Part shown: positions 1 to 8,017 of the stretch, piece after piece
How positions within the stretch are numbered: position 1 is the stretch's first letter
Layout of the letters: each line of letters starts with the position of its first letter
The notes under the pieces: model-generated
What the model was told of the DNA's origin: nothing
What the model saw: the letters and a program-made list of their open reading frames with translations, nothing else
Database searches by the model: none
Position numbers and translations under genes: made by a program
Assembly (NCBI RefSeq): GCF_003596335.1
Contig: NZ_QZCH01000004.1
Coordinates: 124,001 to 188,000 of the forward strand
Direction: 5' to 3'
Source: Motilimonas pumila
Lineage (GTDB): Bacteria > Pseudomonadota > Gammaproteobacteria > Enterobacterales > CBDFNC01
DNA: 64,000 nucleotides

Positions 1-1079
1 CTTAAGTGCGTTAAGGCCTGATCAGATAACGCCACACGCATTTGAATGTTAGCGGTAAGCATAGTGAGGGGGCCTTTAACTTGGTATAAGCAGCCTGTGT
101 CACACTTTAATCGGGTTAACATTACAAGCAACGCGTGTTCGGCTGGATTGTTTTCTGGTTCTTGCTCCATTAAGTGCTGAGTTAAATTTAACCATTCGTC
201 ACGATATTCATACCGATTGGCAAAAAAGTGCTTAGCGATAAACACCTTAGTCTTTTGCCGAAAAGACTCTGACATAAAGGTCGCCGCCAACATCACAACT
301 GCTAAAGCCAAAAATACCCACTGCAGTAGTTGTCCCCAATGGCCTCCCACGTATTTAATGTAATACGCCACCGCAGCCATAAGAATAAGGTATAAACCTG
401 CTAGCATCAGAAGGCTACTGTGAAACACTATGTCTCTAGAAACATAAATGCGCACCGACCAATGGGTTGTGCGCTTGGTTGCCATCATCAACAAAGGCAA
501 CGCCAAGGCGTGGATAACCCCGCGCGCTTGCCACAAGTCAGCATCAACTTGGCTTAATAATGCCGCTTGACCGTAAAAGAAAAAGTCATAACCAAAAATC
601 AATCCCAGATACAGTGCCAACGGCTTAACTTTCCAGCGATTTTCATCTGATAAATTACGGTAGACTCGCTCTAAGTTTACTAGCACTAAAACGGCCAACA
701 AAATATTGAGGTAATAACAACTACTTTGCCATTCACTGGCAAAAAATTGATATAACAAGCAAATACTTAACCAGACCAGCACCGCGAAAGAGCAAGATTT
801 AGAGCGCCAAAGCTGTTGCCAAACCCCTTCTTGTGGCTGGGTTAAACACGATAGAAATACCAGCCATAACAAAGCCCTCAAGCCATCTAACATGATGAAA
901 TCAGACAGTACTCCCCATTCGACTTCAAAATAGACCAATACCTGTAGCGCCCAAACTACGCCCAATATCGCAACAGTTAGCAGTAAACGGGCTAACTTAG
1001 ACGTCGCCCCTGTCGCCAGCACCAAAGCGGCAAAAAAGAGGTAACTCAGCCCAGCAACAAGGTAACTAATAAATGCCAT
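1..1079 (-). CDS. prsK: XrtA/PEP-CTERM system histidine kinase PrsK, N-terminal part (cut by window edge)
   Basis: Open frame from an ATG at 1079 to the left edge, about 359 codons with no stop. The first ~270 residues are a chain of hydrophobic helices (about eight or nine). They are followed near residues 275-300 by the PrsK-like stretch KVFIAKHFFANRYEYRDEW, then the start of what should be a GAF domain. The kinase core lies outside the window. PrsK proteins are membrane histidine kinases that pair with the response regulator PrsR and control exosortase (XrtA) and exopolysaccharide loci. The start codon abuts the stop of the upstream nucleotidyltransferase gene (TAAATG), so the two are probably translationally coupled. 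The family call rests on recognition of the membrane and linker pattern; catalytic residues cannot be seen here. Confidence 0.8.
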   Translation of the reverse strand, partial: MAFISYLVAGLSYLFFAALVLATGATSKLARLLLTVAILGVVWALQVLVYFEVEWGVLSDFIMLDGLRALLWLVFLSCLTQPQEGVWQQLWRSKSCSFAVLVWLSICLLYQFFASEWQSSCYYLNILLAVLVLVNLERVYRNLSDENRWKVKPLALYLGLIFGYDFFFYGQAALLSQVDADLWQARGVIHALALPLLMMATKRTTHWSVRIYVSRDIVFHSSLLMLAGLYLILMAAVAYYIKYVGGHWGQLLQWVFLALAVVMLAATFMSESFRQKTKVFIAKHFFANRYEYRDEWLNLTQHLMEQEPENNPAEHALLVMLTRLKCDTGCLYQVKGPLTMLTANIQMRVALSDQALTHL

Positions 1080-2114
1080 TTAAGTTTCCTTTTGTTGTAA
1101 CCGAATACGAGCCTTACGTATTAAGTGTGGCAGCAGCAGGCGCCAGGGCATCCGAAGATAGTGACCATACAGGTAGTAAGCATTCTGCGCATGATTATCA
1201 ATAAGAGAAAGTCGATATTTTGTGGGGATTAATGCTTGTTGCCACAACTTCTGCTGCCAATTAAGTCGAGAGCCGCCCATTTGAAAACTTCGTAAGGCAA
1301 TCTGTTTGACCGTCTCCACTTGCTCTAAAACGCCAAGCTGCAGTGCTCTTGCCCGCAAGTTCTCATCCGTAACTTGCTGACACAATAAGTGCACATCGCG
1401 TAAATCTCGCCAGCCTTTTATGCTTTCCCCACTTAGTAGTAAATGTAAGCAAGCGTGGATGCAAAGATCTTCCAAGCAAGGTACCTTAAAACCTGTGATT
1501 GGACTTTTTGTCGCTCTTTGAAGAACATTGTCGATGTTTAGCTGCCAACGACAAGTTTTAGGCAACCAATGGTGATGTAAGTCGAGGACCGCTCCCGATT
1601 GACGATGAATAAATGGTGGCAACTCATGCATCCAACGACGGTAATAACTCTGATCGTAATCAGATTTTCCTCGATTATCCCAACCATGTAACCAAAGAGC
1701 ACGCTCAGCAGATGCCAACTCTTGCTCTGGCAATAAGATATCAATATCAGACATCACCCTTCCAACTGCATTATCTGTTTGCAACACCTGATAAGCAGCG
1801 CCTTTTAAAAGTACCGGGTGAAAGGGTGACAAGGCTTGTTGTAGGCTCTCCAGAGCAGCGTGCATAGAACTCAACTGTTGAGTCGCCAAGGTATTGGCCC
1901 ATTGCATACGTGTCTGAGCGACGCTAGGGACTTGAGTGCATAGCTTCAGCTGCTCATGCCATACAGCTAATAGCTGTGCTTGCTCAGCTCGTTCAAGTAA
2001 TTCATTCCATAGTCTTGGCCGCAAATTGGCCACCGCTAACTGTTGATCAGAAATGGGGGCAGGCTGAACGCTTAGACTGTACAAGTAACTCCATAGCCCT
2101 GATTCCTCAGCCAT
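1080..2114 (-). CDS. nucleotidyltransferase family protein (NTP_transf_5-like)
   Basis: 344 residues. The centre carries the signature of the uncharacterised bacterial nucleotidyltransferase family: LLKGAAY near residue 100, then GRVMSDIDILLP (the GS-like and DxD metal-binding part) near 120, then LDLHHHW and WRDLRDVHLL further on. Substrate and biological target are unknown. The start overlaps the end of the HprK-related kinase gene by 8 bp and the stop touches prsK, so it sits inside one operon with them. This family is commonly found beside HprK-related kinase A and PqqD-like genes in genomes with exosortase systems (recalled family knowledge). A role in nucleotidylating a protein or sugar in that pathway is only inference. 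Confidence 0.75.
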   Translation of the reverse strand: MAEESGLWSYLYSLSVQPAPISDQQLAVANLRPRLWNELLERAEQAQLLAVWHEQLKLCTQVPSVAQTRMQWANTLATQQLSSMHAALESLQQALSPFHPVLLKGAAYQVLQTDNAVGRVMSDIDILLPEQELASAERALWLHGWDNRGKSDYDQSYYRRWMHELPPFIHRQSGAVLDLHHHWLPKTCRWQLNIDNVLQRATKSPITGFKVPCLEDLCIHACLHLLLSGESIKGWRDLRDVHLLCQQVTDENLRARALQLGVLEQVETVKQIALRSFQMGGSRLNWQQKLWQQALIPTKYRLSLIDNHAQNAYYLYGHYLRMPWRLLLPHLIRKARIRLQQKET

Positions 2115-3039
2115 GTTGCAACTCCAACTGATTCAACGCTTCGTTAAAATCATGATAATCCAACACCCAATGTTGTGCGTTATCAACCAATGTTGTTAAG
2201 CAATCAAAGCCGGCTTGCCCTAGTAATGCAAAATTAAAGCTATTTTCAACTAATTGCATCAATGATTGTGCCTTTGATAAAGCACGACAGTTAAAACCGG
2301 GTTGCTGAAGGTAATGAGGATAAACAATTTGCTTAATAGGGTACGTTTTACGAGTGTCGGCATGGACAGCCTTAGGCAGGGCTAATAGCTGGATATCACC
2401 TTTACTTGTACCACTAAACTGAGCACTAAACTGAGCTGAAATTTGTTGCTTAGCTACAACTTGCTTCAAGACATCAATGGAGCTATTTTTTAAGCTAATA
2501 GGCCTCGGAAAAGCTTGTACCCGCTGATTATCTAAATCAATCAGGGCAAACTCGTCAGAAAGAAGTTGCCAACCATGGCAGCATAACAATGCGCATAATG
2601 TACTTTTTCCTGAACCTGGTGGCGCAGGGATGACAACAGCTTGCCCATCTTTTAAAACAACAGCAGCATGGATCGTGAGATAGTGATGACATTTGGCAGC
2701 AACACAATAATTCAGTCCCCATTCCCATAGAATCGCACTGTGATGGCGAGGCATAGCTAAGAAAGGAGCTTGCTGAGATTGATAAAACCTTACTTGAGGT
2801 GACAACCATTGTCGCCACCAAGACTCAGCTTTTAACTCTATATCGAAATGCACGACTTGAGAATCAAGGCAAAAACTTAGGTCTTTATAAAAGAGGGAGA
2901 GATATTGAGCTAAGTCATGACTTTGACTACGAAGCCTAATGATGAAGGGAGGTAAATAAAGATATATACCTTCTTGACGTAAACATTGTAAAAGAGAGTT
3001 TGAATGTTCTTTAACGAGTAGCATCCTTGCTTGTGTCAT
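2107..3039 (-). CDS. HprK-related kinase A
   Basis: About 310 residues from the ATG at 3039, chosen because AAGGAA lies upstream and the frame then no longer overlaps the PqqD gene. A longer in-frame TTG start at 3141 would overlap that gene by 86 bp. A Walker A loop, PAPPGSGKST, lies in the middle, followed by SDEFALID, which resembles the acidic second motif of HPr kinase/phosphorylase. The N-terminal part (PPFIIRLRS, then LSLFYKDLSF) fits the HprK-related A family rather than true HprK. There is no neighbouring HPr or PTS gene, so the phospho-acceptor is unknown; the adjacent PqqD-like or Tat-signal protein is the obvious suspect (inference). Confidence 0.78.
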   Translation of the reverse strand: MTQARMLLVKEHSNSLLQCLRQEGIYLYLPPFIIRLRSQSHDLAQYLSLFYKDLSFCLDSQVVHFDIELKAESWWRQWLSPQVRFYQSQQAPFLAMPRHHSAILWEWGLNYCVAAKCHHYLTIHAAVVLKDGQAVVIPAPPGSGKSTLCALLCCHGWQLLSDEFALIDLDNQRVQAFPRPISLKNSSIDVLKQVVAKQQISAQFSAQFSGTSKGDIQLLALPKAVHADTRKTYPIKQIVYPHYLQQPGFNCRALSKAQSLMQLVENSFNFALLGQAGFDCLTTLVDNAQHWVLDYHDFNEALNQLELQHG

Positions 3040-3055
3040 ACTTCGATGTCGTTCC

Positions 3056-3331
3056 TTAGCCAGATGACAGAGTTGAAGTTGGTCTGATAATGTTCGCTTG
3101 TAACCACTGTTGCCATAACTGCTCAGCGAGAGACTCATCAATCAGTAAGTCCAAAAAGTCATCTAAGGCGAAAGCATCCTCTTGAGCTAATCGTTCAAAG
3201 TATCGTAACCATTGCGAAGACACTAAATGCACGCAGTTATCGAAAGGATTAAACAACACCAGTTCATGCTGCCAAATACGCCAGTTAATTCCTTCAGATA
3301 GACAATATGTCTGTTGCTTTTCCATCGTCAT
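3056..3331 (-). CDS. PqqD-like peptide chaperone of the HprK-related system
   Basis: 91 residues. Size, position and the pattern NPFDNCVHLVSS..WLRYFERL..EDAF match the PqqD-like fold (a peptide-binding winged-helix domain), in the version found next to HprK-related kinase A. PqqD-type proteins present ribosomal peptide substrates to modifying enzymes. Here a kinase and a nucleotidyltransferase follow immediately, and a Tat-signal protein gene lies 5 bp upstream. The ribosome binding site is poor (TTTAAGCTTA before ATG), so translation probably depends on coupling to the upstream gene. A second ATG two codons in (3325) is equally possible. Similarity is judged by eye, so the family call is moderately sure. 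Confidence 0.7.
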   Translation of the reverse strand: MTMEKQQTYCLSEGINWRIWQHELVLFNPFDNCVHLVSSQWLRYFERLAQEDAFALDDFLDLLIDESLAEQLWQQWLQANIIRPTSTLSSG

Positions 3332-3336
3332 TAAGC

Positions 3337-4104
3337 TTAAACATACAAGCTGTCTAAGAAAACCTTGATAGAGCCGCCGGAAAAGTTAGGTAAATGATAC
3401 TCGTCATCTCGTCCTTCTAGCATTGCAGTGATCAGCTCACACGCAAAATTGTAATCGATTGGGTATTCTAGGCTGCTATCATGTAACGCATGCACCGTAT
3501 TAAAATAGGTAGCAATAGCAATAAATTCATCAGATCCAGGGTGGCGCCATAATACTTCCATAACGGATAGCTCAGACAATGCTGAGCTTTGAAAGCAAGG
3601 AATGCTGCCTAATAAAGTGATCTCAGTCACCGCGTTAGGTGCTTTCACGCCTTGTAACGTGCCTTTAAACCAATTTTTAGCATTTTTAGTTAATTTGCCG
3701 TTTTTATTAATGCCTTTAAAGGTACCCCCATCAATTCTGGGTATGCCTTGCTCTGCTCCGCTAAGATATTTGTGTTGATTAAAGCTAACACCAGACCAGC
3801 TCGCGATACTGGCACCACTGTATTGCGGCCAGCCCAAATTCCAATGACCACCAGAGTTTGGTAAAACATGGGTTTTGTAATAGCCAGGACTCCGACCAGA
3901 AGCGATACAAGAAGTGTTGAATTGCTGAGCAGAGGGAGTGATGGACTGGGCAGCACTAGCGGTATAACACGTACCAGTACCTCCCATGGCTGAACGACTA
4001 AAAAAACTTGCCATCAGAGGTAAGCCTGCGCCAATTTTTGTGGTATTAACCAGAAATTTGCGTCTACTATCCACTTTGGCTTGCTTACGTTGATGCGGTT
4101 CCAT
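3337..4104 (-). CDS. twin-arginine signal protein, first gene of the HprK/PqqD operon
   Basis: 255 residues from the ATG at 4104, which has a good AGGTGG site. The frame stays open further upstream, to 4287, but without a better start. Near residue 13 the protein has SRRKFLV followed by a short hydrophobic stretch ending in SRSAMGG, a near-ideal Tat signal. The mature part has Cys residues near its start and the stretch GRSPGYYKTH, reminiscent of the SPGYWK/FWKTH motifs of surface proteins in exosortase-bearing bacteria. The C-terminal half (MEVLWRHPGSDEFIAIATYFN) resembles no enzyme I know. As the first gene of the operon it could be the substrate of the PqqD/kinase/nucleotidyltransferase proteins (inference). 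Confidence 0.65.
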   Translation of the reverse strand: MEPHQRKQAKVDSRRKFLVNTTKIGAGLPLMASFFSRSAMGGTGTCYTASAAQSITPSAQQFNTSCIASGRSPGYYKTHVLPNSGGHWNLGWPQYSGASIASWSGVSFNQHKYLSGAEQGIPRIDGGTFKGINKNGKLTKNAKNWFKGTLQGVKAPNAVTEITLLGSIPCFQSSALSELSVMEVLWRHPGSDEFIAIATYFNTVHALHDSSLEYPIDYNFACELITAMLEGRDDEYHLPNFSGGSIKVFLDSLYV

Positions 4105-4425
4105 TTGCCACCTACCCATATCAGTTAGACGAACTAGACGAGAGTTCAATGCGCTCTCATTTAACAAGTATAGACAGCATTTCTCCAATCGTTTTGGCAA
4201 TTTCAATACACAAGCAAATGAGCTGCACTCGATCTCATTGGCTAGACAGCTAGCCTCTCTAACCAGTATGGATTTGATAAAAAACAAACTTGTTCGCTAT
4301 ATGCCAATAAATACGATTGAAATGAGCGCCATTGGGTTTATACTGAAACGGAATCTTCGGATGCAAAACAAGCAACTAGGCGTTTTTGTACTGCCGTCAA
4401 TCCGTTACAAATAAGGTGTGATCGA
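4105..4425. other. divergent intergenic region between the Tat-protein operon and rraA
   Basis: About 320 bp between two divergent starts. The rraA promoter is clear (separate entry). On the minus strand the reading frame of the Tat-protein gene remains open to 4287, but the sequence is Cys-rich and unlike a signal region, so I treat it as leader. I could not pick a convincing minus-strand promoter. Confidence 0.5.
4316..4344 (+). promoter_or_regulatory. sigma70-type promoter of rraA
   Basis: TTGAAA at 4316-4321 and TATACT at 4339-4344 are separated by exactly 17 bp and lie about 80 bp before the rraA start. Confidence 0.7.
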
Positions 4426-4911
4426 ATGGAATACAATACTTCAGAGTTATGCGATACCTATGCAGATACCATTGATGTAGTTGAACCAATGTTCGCGAAC
4501 TTTGGCGGCAGAAGCTCGTTTGGCGGTGAGATAACCACCATCAAGTGCTTCGAGTCTAATGGCTTAATCCGACAAACATTACAAGAATCAGGTTTAGGCA
4601 AAGTATTGCTGATTGACGGGGGGGGCTCTTTACGTCGAGCACTATTAGACGCCGACTTAGTTGAGCTTGCTACTGAAAATGATTGGGAAGGCATCGTAGT
4701 ATACGGCGTAGTCCGTGACGTTGATGCTCTTGAAGAGTTTGAAATTGGCATTCAAGCTTTGGCTTCTATCCCGGTCGGTGCCGATGACTCGGAAATTGGT
4801 GAAGTCGATGTCCCGGTCAACTTTGGCGGCGTTAGCTTCTTACCAGAAGACCACCTTTATGCTGACAGCACTGGCATTATTTTGTCGCCAGAGCCGCTCG
4901 ATATTGAATAG
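4426..4911 (+). CDS. rraA: ribonuclease E activity regulator RraA
   Basis: 161 residues, the usual length. RraA is a cytosolic trimeric ring that binds RNase E and damps mRNA decay. Recognisable stretches are the N-terminal ELCDTYAD, the FGGRSSFGG region, and [19 protein letters not shown] followed by [14 protein letters not shown], all typical of the family. The start has AAGG eight bases upstream and a good promoter. A convergent hairpin terminator separates it from zapB. An exact run of seven G sits inside the GGG codons near 4620, a spot prone to sequencing error, but the frame is intact. Confidence 0.95.
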   Translation: MEYNTSELCDTYADTIDVVEPMFANFGGRSSFGGEITTIKCFESNGLIRQTLQESGLGKVLLIDGGGSLRRALLDADLVELATENDWEGIVVYGVVRDVDALEEFEIGIQALASIPVGADDSEIGEVDVPVNFGGVSFLPEDHLYADSTGIILSPEPLDIE

Positions 4912-4933
4912 CGCCTAAGGCCACAATAGACAT

Positions 4934-4965
4934 AAAAAAGCCCAGTTTTTAAACTGGGCTTTTTT
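4934..4965. terminator. bidirectional intrinsic terminator between rraA and zapB
   Basis: Stem AAGCCCAGTTT / AAACTGGGCTT flanked by an A-run on one side and a T-run on the other, so it can serve both convergent genes. Confidence 0.85.
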
Positions 4966-4986
4966 GTCACAATGGCAGCGGTATTA

Positions 4987-5238
4987 TTAAACCGTTTCTT
5001 CCATTTCGTCCATCTTACCTAACAGGGTACGCAGACGTTCTTGCCATAACTGATGCTCACCTTGCAACTGGTCATTCTGTTGCTGCAATTGCGCATTGGT
5101 TTCTGTTAAACCAGAATTGGTCTGCGCAAGCTCACTGTTACTTTGCTTAAGCTCGTCAATTTCCATTTGTAAAATTGAGATAGTATCAACTGCGCTTTGT
5201 ACTTTAGCTTCTAATTTTTCTAATACTTCAAAAGACAT
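4987..5238 (-). CDS. zapB: cell division protein ZapB
   Basis: 83 residues, almost entirely coiled coil. The start [19 protein letters not shown] and the end [15 protein letters not shown] match ZapB, the small cytosolic protein that stimulates Z-ring assembly with ZapA. The middle is rich in Gln, Asn and Thr heptads ([16 protein letters not shown]). It is transcribed toward rraA, as in many gammaproteobacteria, and shares the terminator with it. Confidence 0.93.
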   Translation of the reverse strand: MSFEVLEKLEAKVQSAVDTISILQMEIDELKQSNSELAQTNSGLTETNAQLQQQNDQLQGEHQLWQERLRTLLGKMDEMEETV

Positions 5239-5396
5239 ATTATAAACCCTTAAGAATCACACCTGTCCGCTTTATCAGTCCGAGCATAAGCCTTAATTTA
5301 GTCCTATTCAAGGGCTCGCCCACTGTAACGGCATAAAAAAGTAATAGAATAATGCTAAGCCATCATATAATGGCATTTTAGTGCTAGGAGGATGCT

Positions 5397-5621
5397 ATGA
5401 AGCCACCATTCACGCCGGGTAAATACCAACATTACAAAGGCAATTTTTATCAGGTAATTGACCTCGCTTGTCACAGTGAAAGCGAGCAATGGCATGTGGT
5501 CTACCGCCCCTTGTATGGTAGCGGTGATTTATGGGTGCGCCCTTACGATATGTTCTTTGAAGCCGTTATCACACCTCAAGGCAAGCTGCCAAGATTCACA
5601 TTGATAACACCCAGTGAGTAA
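5397..5621 (+). CDS. DUF1653 domain protein
   Basis: 74 residues, covering essentially the whole small DUF1653 domain: PGKYQHYKGNFYQVID at the start, VVYRPLYGSGDLWVRP in the middle and FFEAVI later. The family is a small beta-rich fold of unknown function. A strong AGGAGG lies five bases before the ATG. It stands alone between zapB and cysE. Confidence 0.85.
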   Translation: MKPPFTPGKYQHYKGNFYQVIDLACHSESEQWHVVYRPLYGSGDLWVRPYDMFFEAVITPQGKLPRFTLITPSE

Positions 5622-5628
5622 AAAGCCC

Positions 5629-5656
5629 AACAGCCCACTGGTATCATTAGGCTGTT
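5629..5656 (-). terminator. probable cysE terminator
   Basis: AACAGCC / GGCTGTT hairpin just after the cysE stop. On the minus strand it is followed by GGGCTTTTTA. The loop is 14 nt, so the call is only moderate. Confidence 0.5.
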
Positions 5657-5672
5657 ATGCATAGAAGCTGGC

Positions 5673-6452
5673 TTAAAGGTTTTGGCTCATGTCTAACGAA
5701 GGTTTATCGCAGCTTGGTGTGCCAACAATTTTAGCCGGTACGCCCGTCACTGTAGTATGTGGCGGTACTGGCTTAAGCACGACGCTACCCGCGCCAACTT
5801 TGGCACCTTTGCCCACTTCAATATTACCCAATACCTTAGCGCCTGCGCCTATCATGACGCCTTCACGGATTTTCGGATGACGATCACCGCCATCTTTACC
5901 CGTTCCGCCTAAGGTTACAGACTGTAATATTGACACGTCATTTTCAATCACCGCGGTTTCACCCACAACGATACCCGTCGCATGGTCAAACATGATGCCT
6001 TTGCCAATTTTTGCAGCAGGGTGAACATCAACCCCAAACACCACTGCAATTTGACTTTGAATGTATCGAGCCAGCGCTTTGCGATCCTGATGCCATAACC
6101 AATGTGCCACCCGATATCCTTGAATAGCGTGGAAACCTTTTAGGTAAAGCAATGGGGTAGAAAAAAGCTGAACCGCAGGATCTCGATCTTGCACTGCAAC
6201 AATGTCTGCTTCGACGCATTCAAGAATACTCTCGTCAGCGGCAAGTGCCTCTTCAATAATTTCCCGCACTAAGATAGCCGGCATGGTGGCACTGTCTAAG
6301 CGGTTCGCAAGTTGAAAGCTCAACGAAGCTTGCAAGGTATCATGATTTAAAATAGTGGAATAAAAAAAGCTTGCCAGCATGGGCTCTTCTTGCGTCATGA
6401 CCTTGGCTTCTTCACGAATGCGCTGCCAAGTAGTTAAATTTGTATCGTCCAT
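5673..6452 (-). CDS. cysE: serine O-acetyltransferase
   Basis: 259 residues. It catalyses acetyl-CoA plus L-serine to O-acetylserine, the first committed step of cysteine synthesis. The N-terminal helical domain (from WQRIREEAK) precedes the left-handed beta-helix with hexapeptide repeats. The catalytic His sits in MFDHATGIVVGETAV and the second active-site His in GGDRHPKI. The C-terminal tail, which in this family binds cysteine synthase, ends in NL rather than the usual Ile. The gene is preceded at 35 bp by fieF on the same strand, but there is no functional link. Confidence 0.95.
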   Translation of the reverse strand: MDDTNLTTWQRIREEAKVMTQEEPMLASFFYSTILNHDTLQASLSFQLANRLDSATMPAILVREIIEEALAADESILECVEADIVAVQDRDPAVQLFSTPLLYLKGFHAIQGYRVAHWLWHQDRKALARYIQSQIAVVFGVDVHPAAKIGKGIMFDHATGIVVGETAVIENDVSILQSVTLGGTGKDGGDRHPKIREGVMIGAGAKVLGNIEVGKGAKVGAGSVVLKPVPPHTTVTGVPAKIVGTPSCDKPSLDMSQNL

Positions 6453-6486
6453 GTTTTTACCTTGCTATCGTCAGCATTACGGCAAA

Positions 6487-7398
6487 TTACGCCGAAGCCG
6501 GTTTAGATATGCGACTGCTTGATTTGACCACCGAGACTGGGTCAAGGTGAATAATAATATCCGAATTGATAAAGGCAGCAGCCAATTTTCCCTCTACTTT
6601 ATCACCAAGCTCGTGGGCTTGAAACAGGCTAAGGTTATCATCTAACTCTAAATGCAACTGCATAAACTTAGTACTGCCGGATTGTCTCGTACGCAGGTCA
6701 TGTACGCCTGTAATGCCTGGTTGCTGAAAAACAATTTCTATAATTTTTGCTTCTTCTTCTGCCGACAAGGTTTTATCCATCAAAGAGTCAACCGACTCTT
6801 TGCCAATTTGCCAAGCACCATAGAAAATATAAAAGCCAACACCCACTGCAAAAATGCCATCCGCGCTGTGAATACCTTGCGCGGCTAATACGAGAGCAAG
6901 CACCACGGCCGCGTTCATAAACAAGTCTGACTTGTAATGCAATGAGTCAGCCTTGATAGCCACGCTGCCGGTACGTTTAACCACATAGGTCTGAAAAGCG
7001 ACTAAGGCCAAAGTGGCGACAATGGATAACACCATCACCCATATCCCCACACCTGCCGCTTGCACCTCATTGCCTTTGATAATGCGCTGAACCCCACCAA
7101 GAATCAGTAGGCAAGCACTGCCCGAGATAAACGCAGCTTGAGCCAGGCCAGCCAAACTCTCTGCTTTACCGTGGCCAAACTTATGGTCTTCATCGGCAGG
7201 GGTTAACGCCACCTTAATAGCGTACAAGTTGATTAACGATGCAGCTACGTCCATCAAGGAGTCGGTTAAAGAAGCTAAAACACTGGTGGAGTCGGTCCAA
7301 AACCAGGCAAATAACTTGCTGATAATAAGAAAGGTTGCGGTACCTGCAGCAGCCCAACCTGCTACAGTGACCAATTTTGAATATTGTTTATCTTGCAC
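6487..7398 (-). CDS. fieF: cation diffusion facilitator FieF (divalent metal efflux pump)
   Basis: 303 residues starting at a GTG with AGGCG upstream. It is an inner-membrane metal/proton antiporter that exports Zn2+, Fe2+ and Cd2+. About six membrane helices are visible. The transport-site residues appear as DSLMD in helix 2 and HYKSD in helix 5, with the GHGKAESLAGLAQ signature between. The cytosolic C-terminal domain contains GVHDLRTRQSG and HLELDDNLSL, as in E. coli FieF. It lies 54 bp after cpxP, in the same order as in enterobacteria, and may be read from the Cpx-controlled cpxP promoter. Confidence 0.93.
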   Translation of the reverse strand: MQDKQYSKLVTVAGWAAAGTATFLIISKLFAWFWTDSTSVLASLTDSLMDVAASLINLYAIKVALTPADEDHKFGHGKAESLAGLAQAAFISGSACLLILGGVQRIIKGNEVQAAGVGIWVMVLSIVATLALVAFQTYVVKRTGSVAIKADSLHYKSDLFMNAAVVLALVLAAQGIHSADGIFAVGVGFYIFYGAWQIGKESVDSLMDKTLSAEEEAKIIEIVFQQPGITGVHDLRTRQSGSTKFMQLHLELDDNLSLFQAHELGDKVEGKLAAAFINSDIIIHLDPVSVVKSSSRISKPASA

Positions 7399-7452
7399 GG
7401 TCGCCTATTAAACCTTCCATTGCTGGCGTAATAGGCAAATTATACCCGTTTT

Positions 7453-7887
7453 TTAACGCTTACCGCCACGCCCTTTTGGCTGTTGCATTAACTCAATGAA
7501 TTGTTGTTGTTGCTCCGCCGTTAGTACGTGATAAATCTTATGCTGCACTTGCAGCATTTTGAGTTGCTTCTTGGCCATATCTTGTTGCTGCGAGGCGATC
7601 AGTTGCTGCGCCTTTGCGCTATCAAAACTCTCTGCTTGTAACAAAGCAAGCCGATCCTGCTGAGCTTCTTCACGATTGGCGCGGCGGTCTTCGCGCTGCA
7701 TACCTTGGCGTGCATCTTTCATGATATCTTTGATTTGCTGCTTCTGTACTTCCGACAAGTCCAATGCTTGCATTACTTGTTTCATACCACCACCTCGCGG
7801 CATGGTATTTTGCTCGCTCGGCGATGCCTGTGCCGCAGAAAAAGGTAATACTAAAGATAACGCGGCGACTTTTAAAAACTGTTTCAT
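7453..7887 (-). CDS. cpxP: periplasmic CpxP/Spy-family stress protein
   Basis: 144 residues with a signal peptide (MKQFLKVAALSLVLPFSAAQAS). The mature part is helical and rich in Gln and Arg, with the LTxxQ-type motifs LSEVQKQQI and LTAEQQQQF. In CpxP such proteins bind the sensor domain of CpxA and act as a periplasmic brake and chaperone. It is divergent from cpxR, with a CpxR box between them, which supports CpxP over the related Spy. It is a little shorter than E. coli CpxP. Confidence 0.85.
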   Translation of the reverse strand: MKQFLKVAALSLVLPFSAAQASPSEQNTMPRGGGMKQVMQALDLSEVQKQQIKDIMKDARQGMQREDRRANREEAQQDRLALLQAESFDSAKAQQLIASQQQDMAKKQLKMLQVQHKIYHVLTAEQQQQFIELMQQPKGRGGKR

Positions 7888-7949
7888 AATGCTCTCCTGT
7901 GAGTTAAAGAAAGTCTATCAGCTGCTTTGCAAAGCAAAGAACTTTTTAT

Positions 7950-7964
7950 GTAAAAATAGGTAAA
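7950..7964 (+). promoter_or_regulatory. CpxR-binding box
   Basis: GTAAA-AATAG-GTAAA, an exact match to the CpxR consensus GTAAA(N5)GTAAA, located between the divergent cpxP and cpxR starts. A 14-bp perfect palindrome, TGCTTTGCAAAGCA, lies beside it at 7923-7936. Confidence 0.8.
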
Positions 7965-8017
7965 GCAACAAGGCAGGCCAAAAAGCACAAGGTATGCTGG
8001 CTAAAAAAGAGGTTATT

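Noticed and set aside
3040-3141. Longer N terminus for the HprK-related kinase
   Set aside because: Would begin at TTG inside the PqqD gene and overlap it by 86 bp; the start at 3039 fits the family better.
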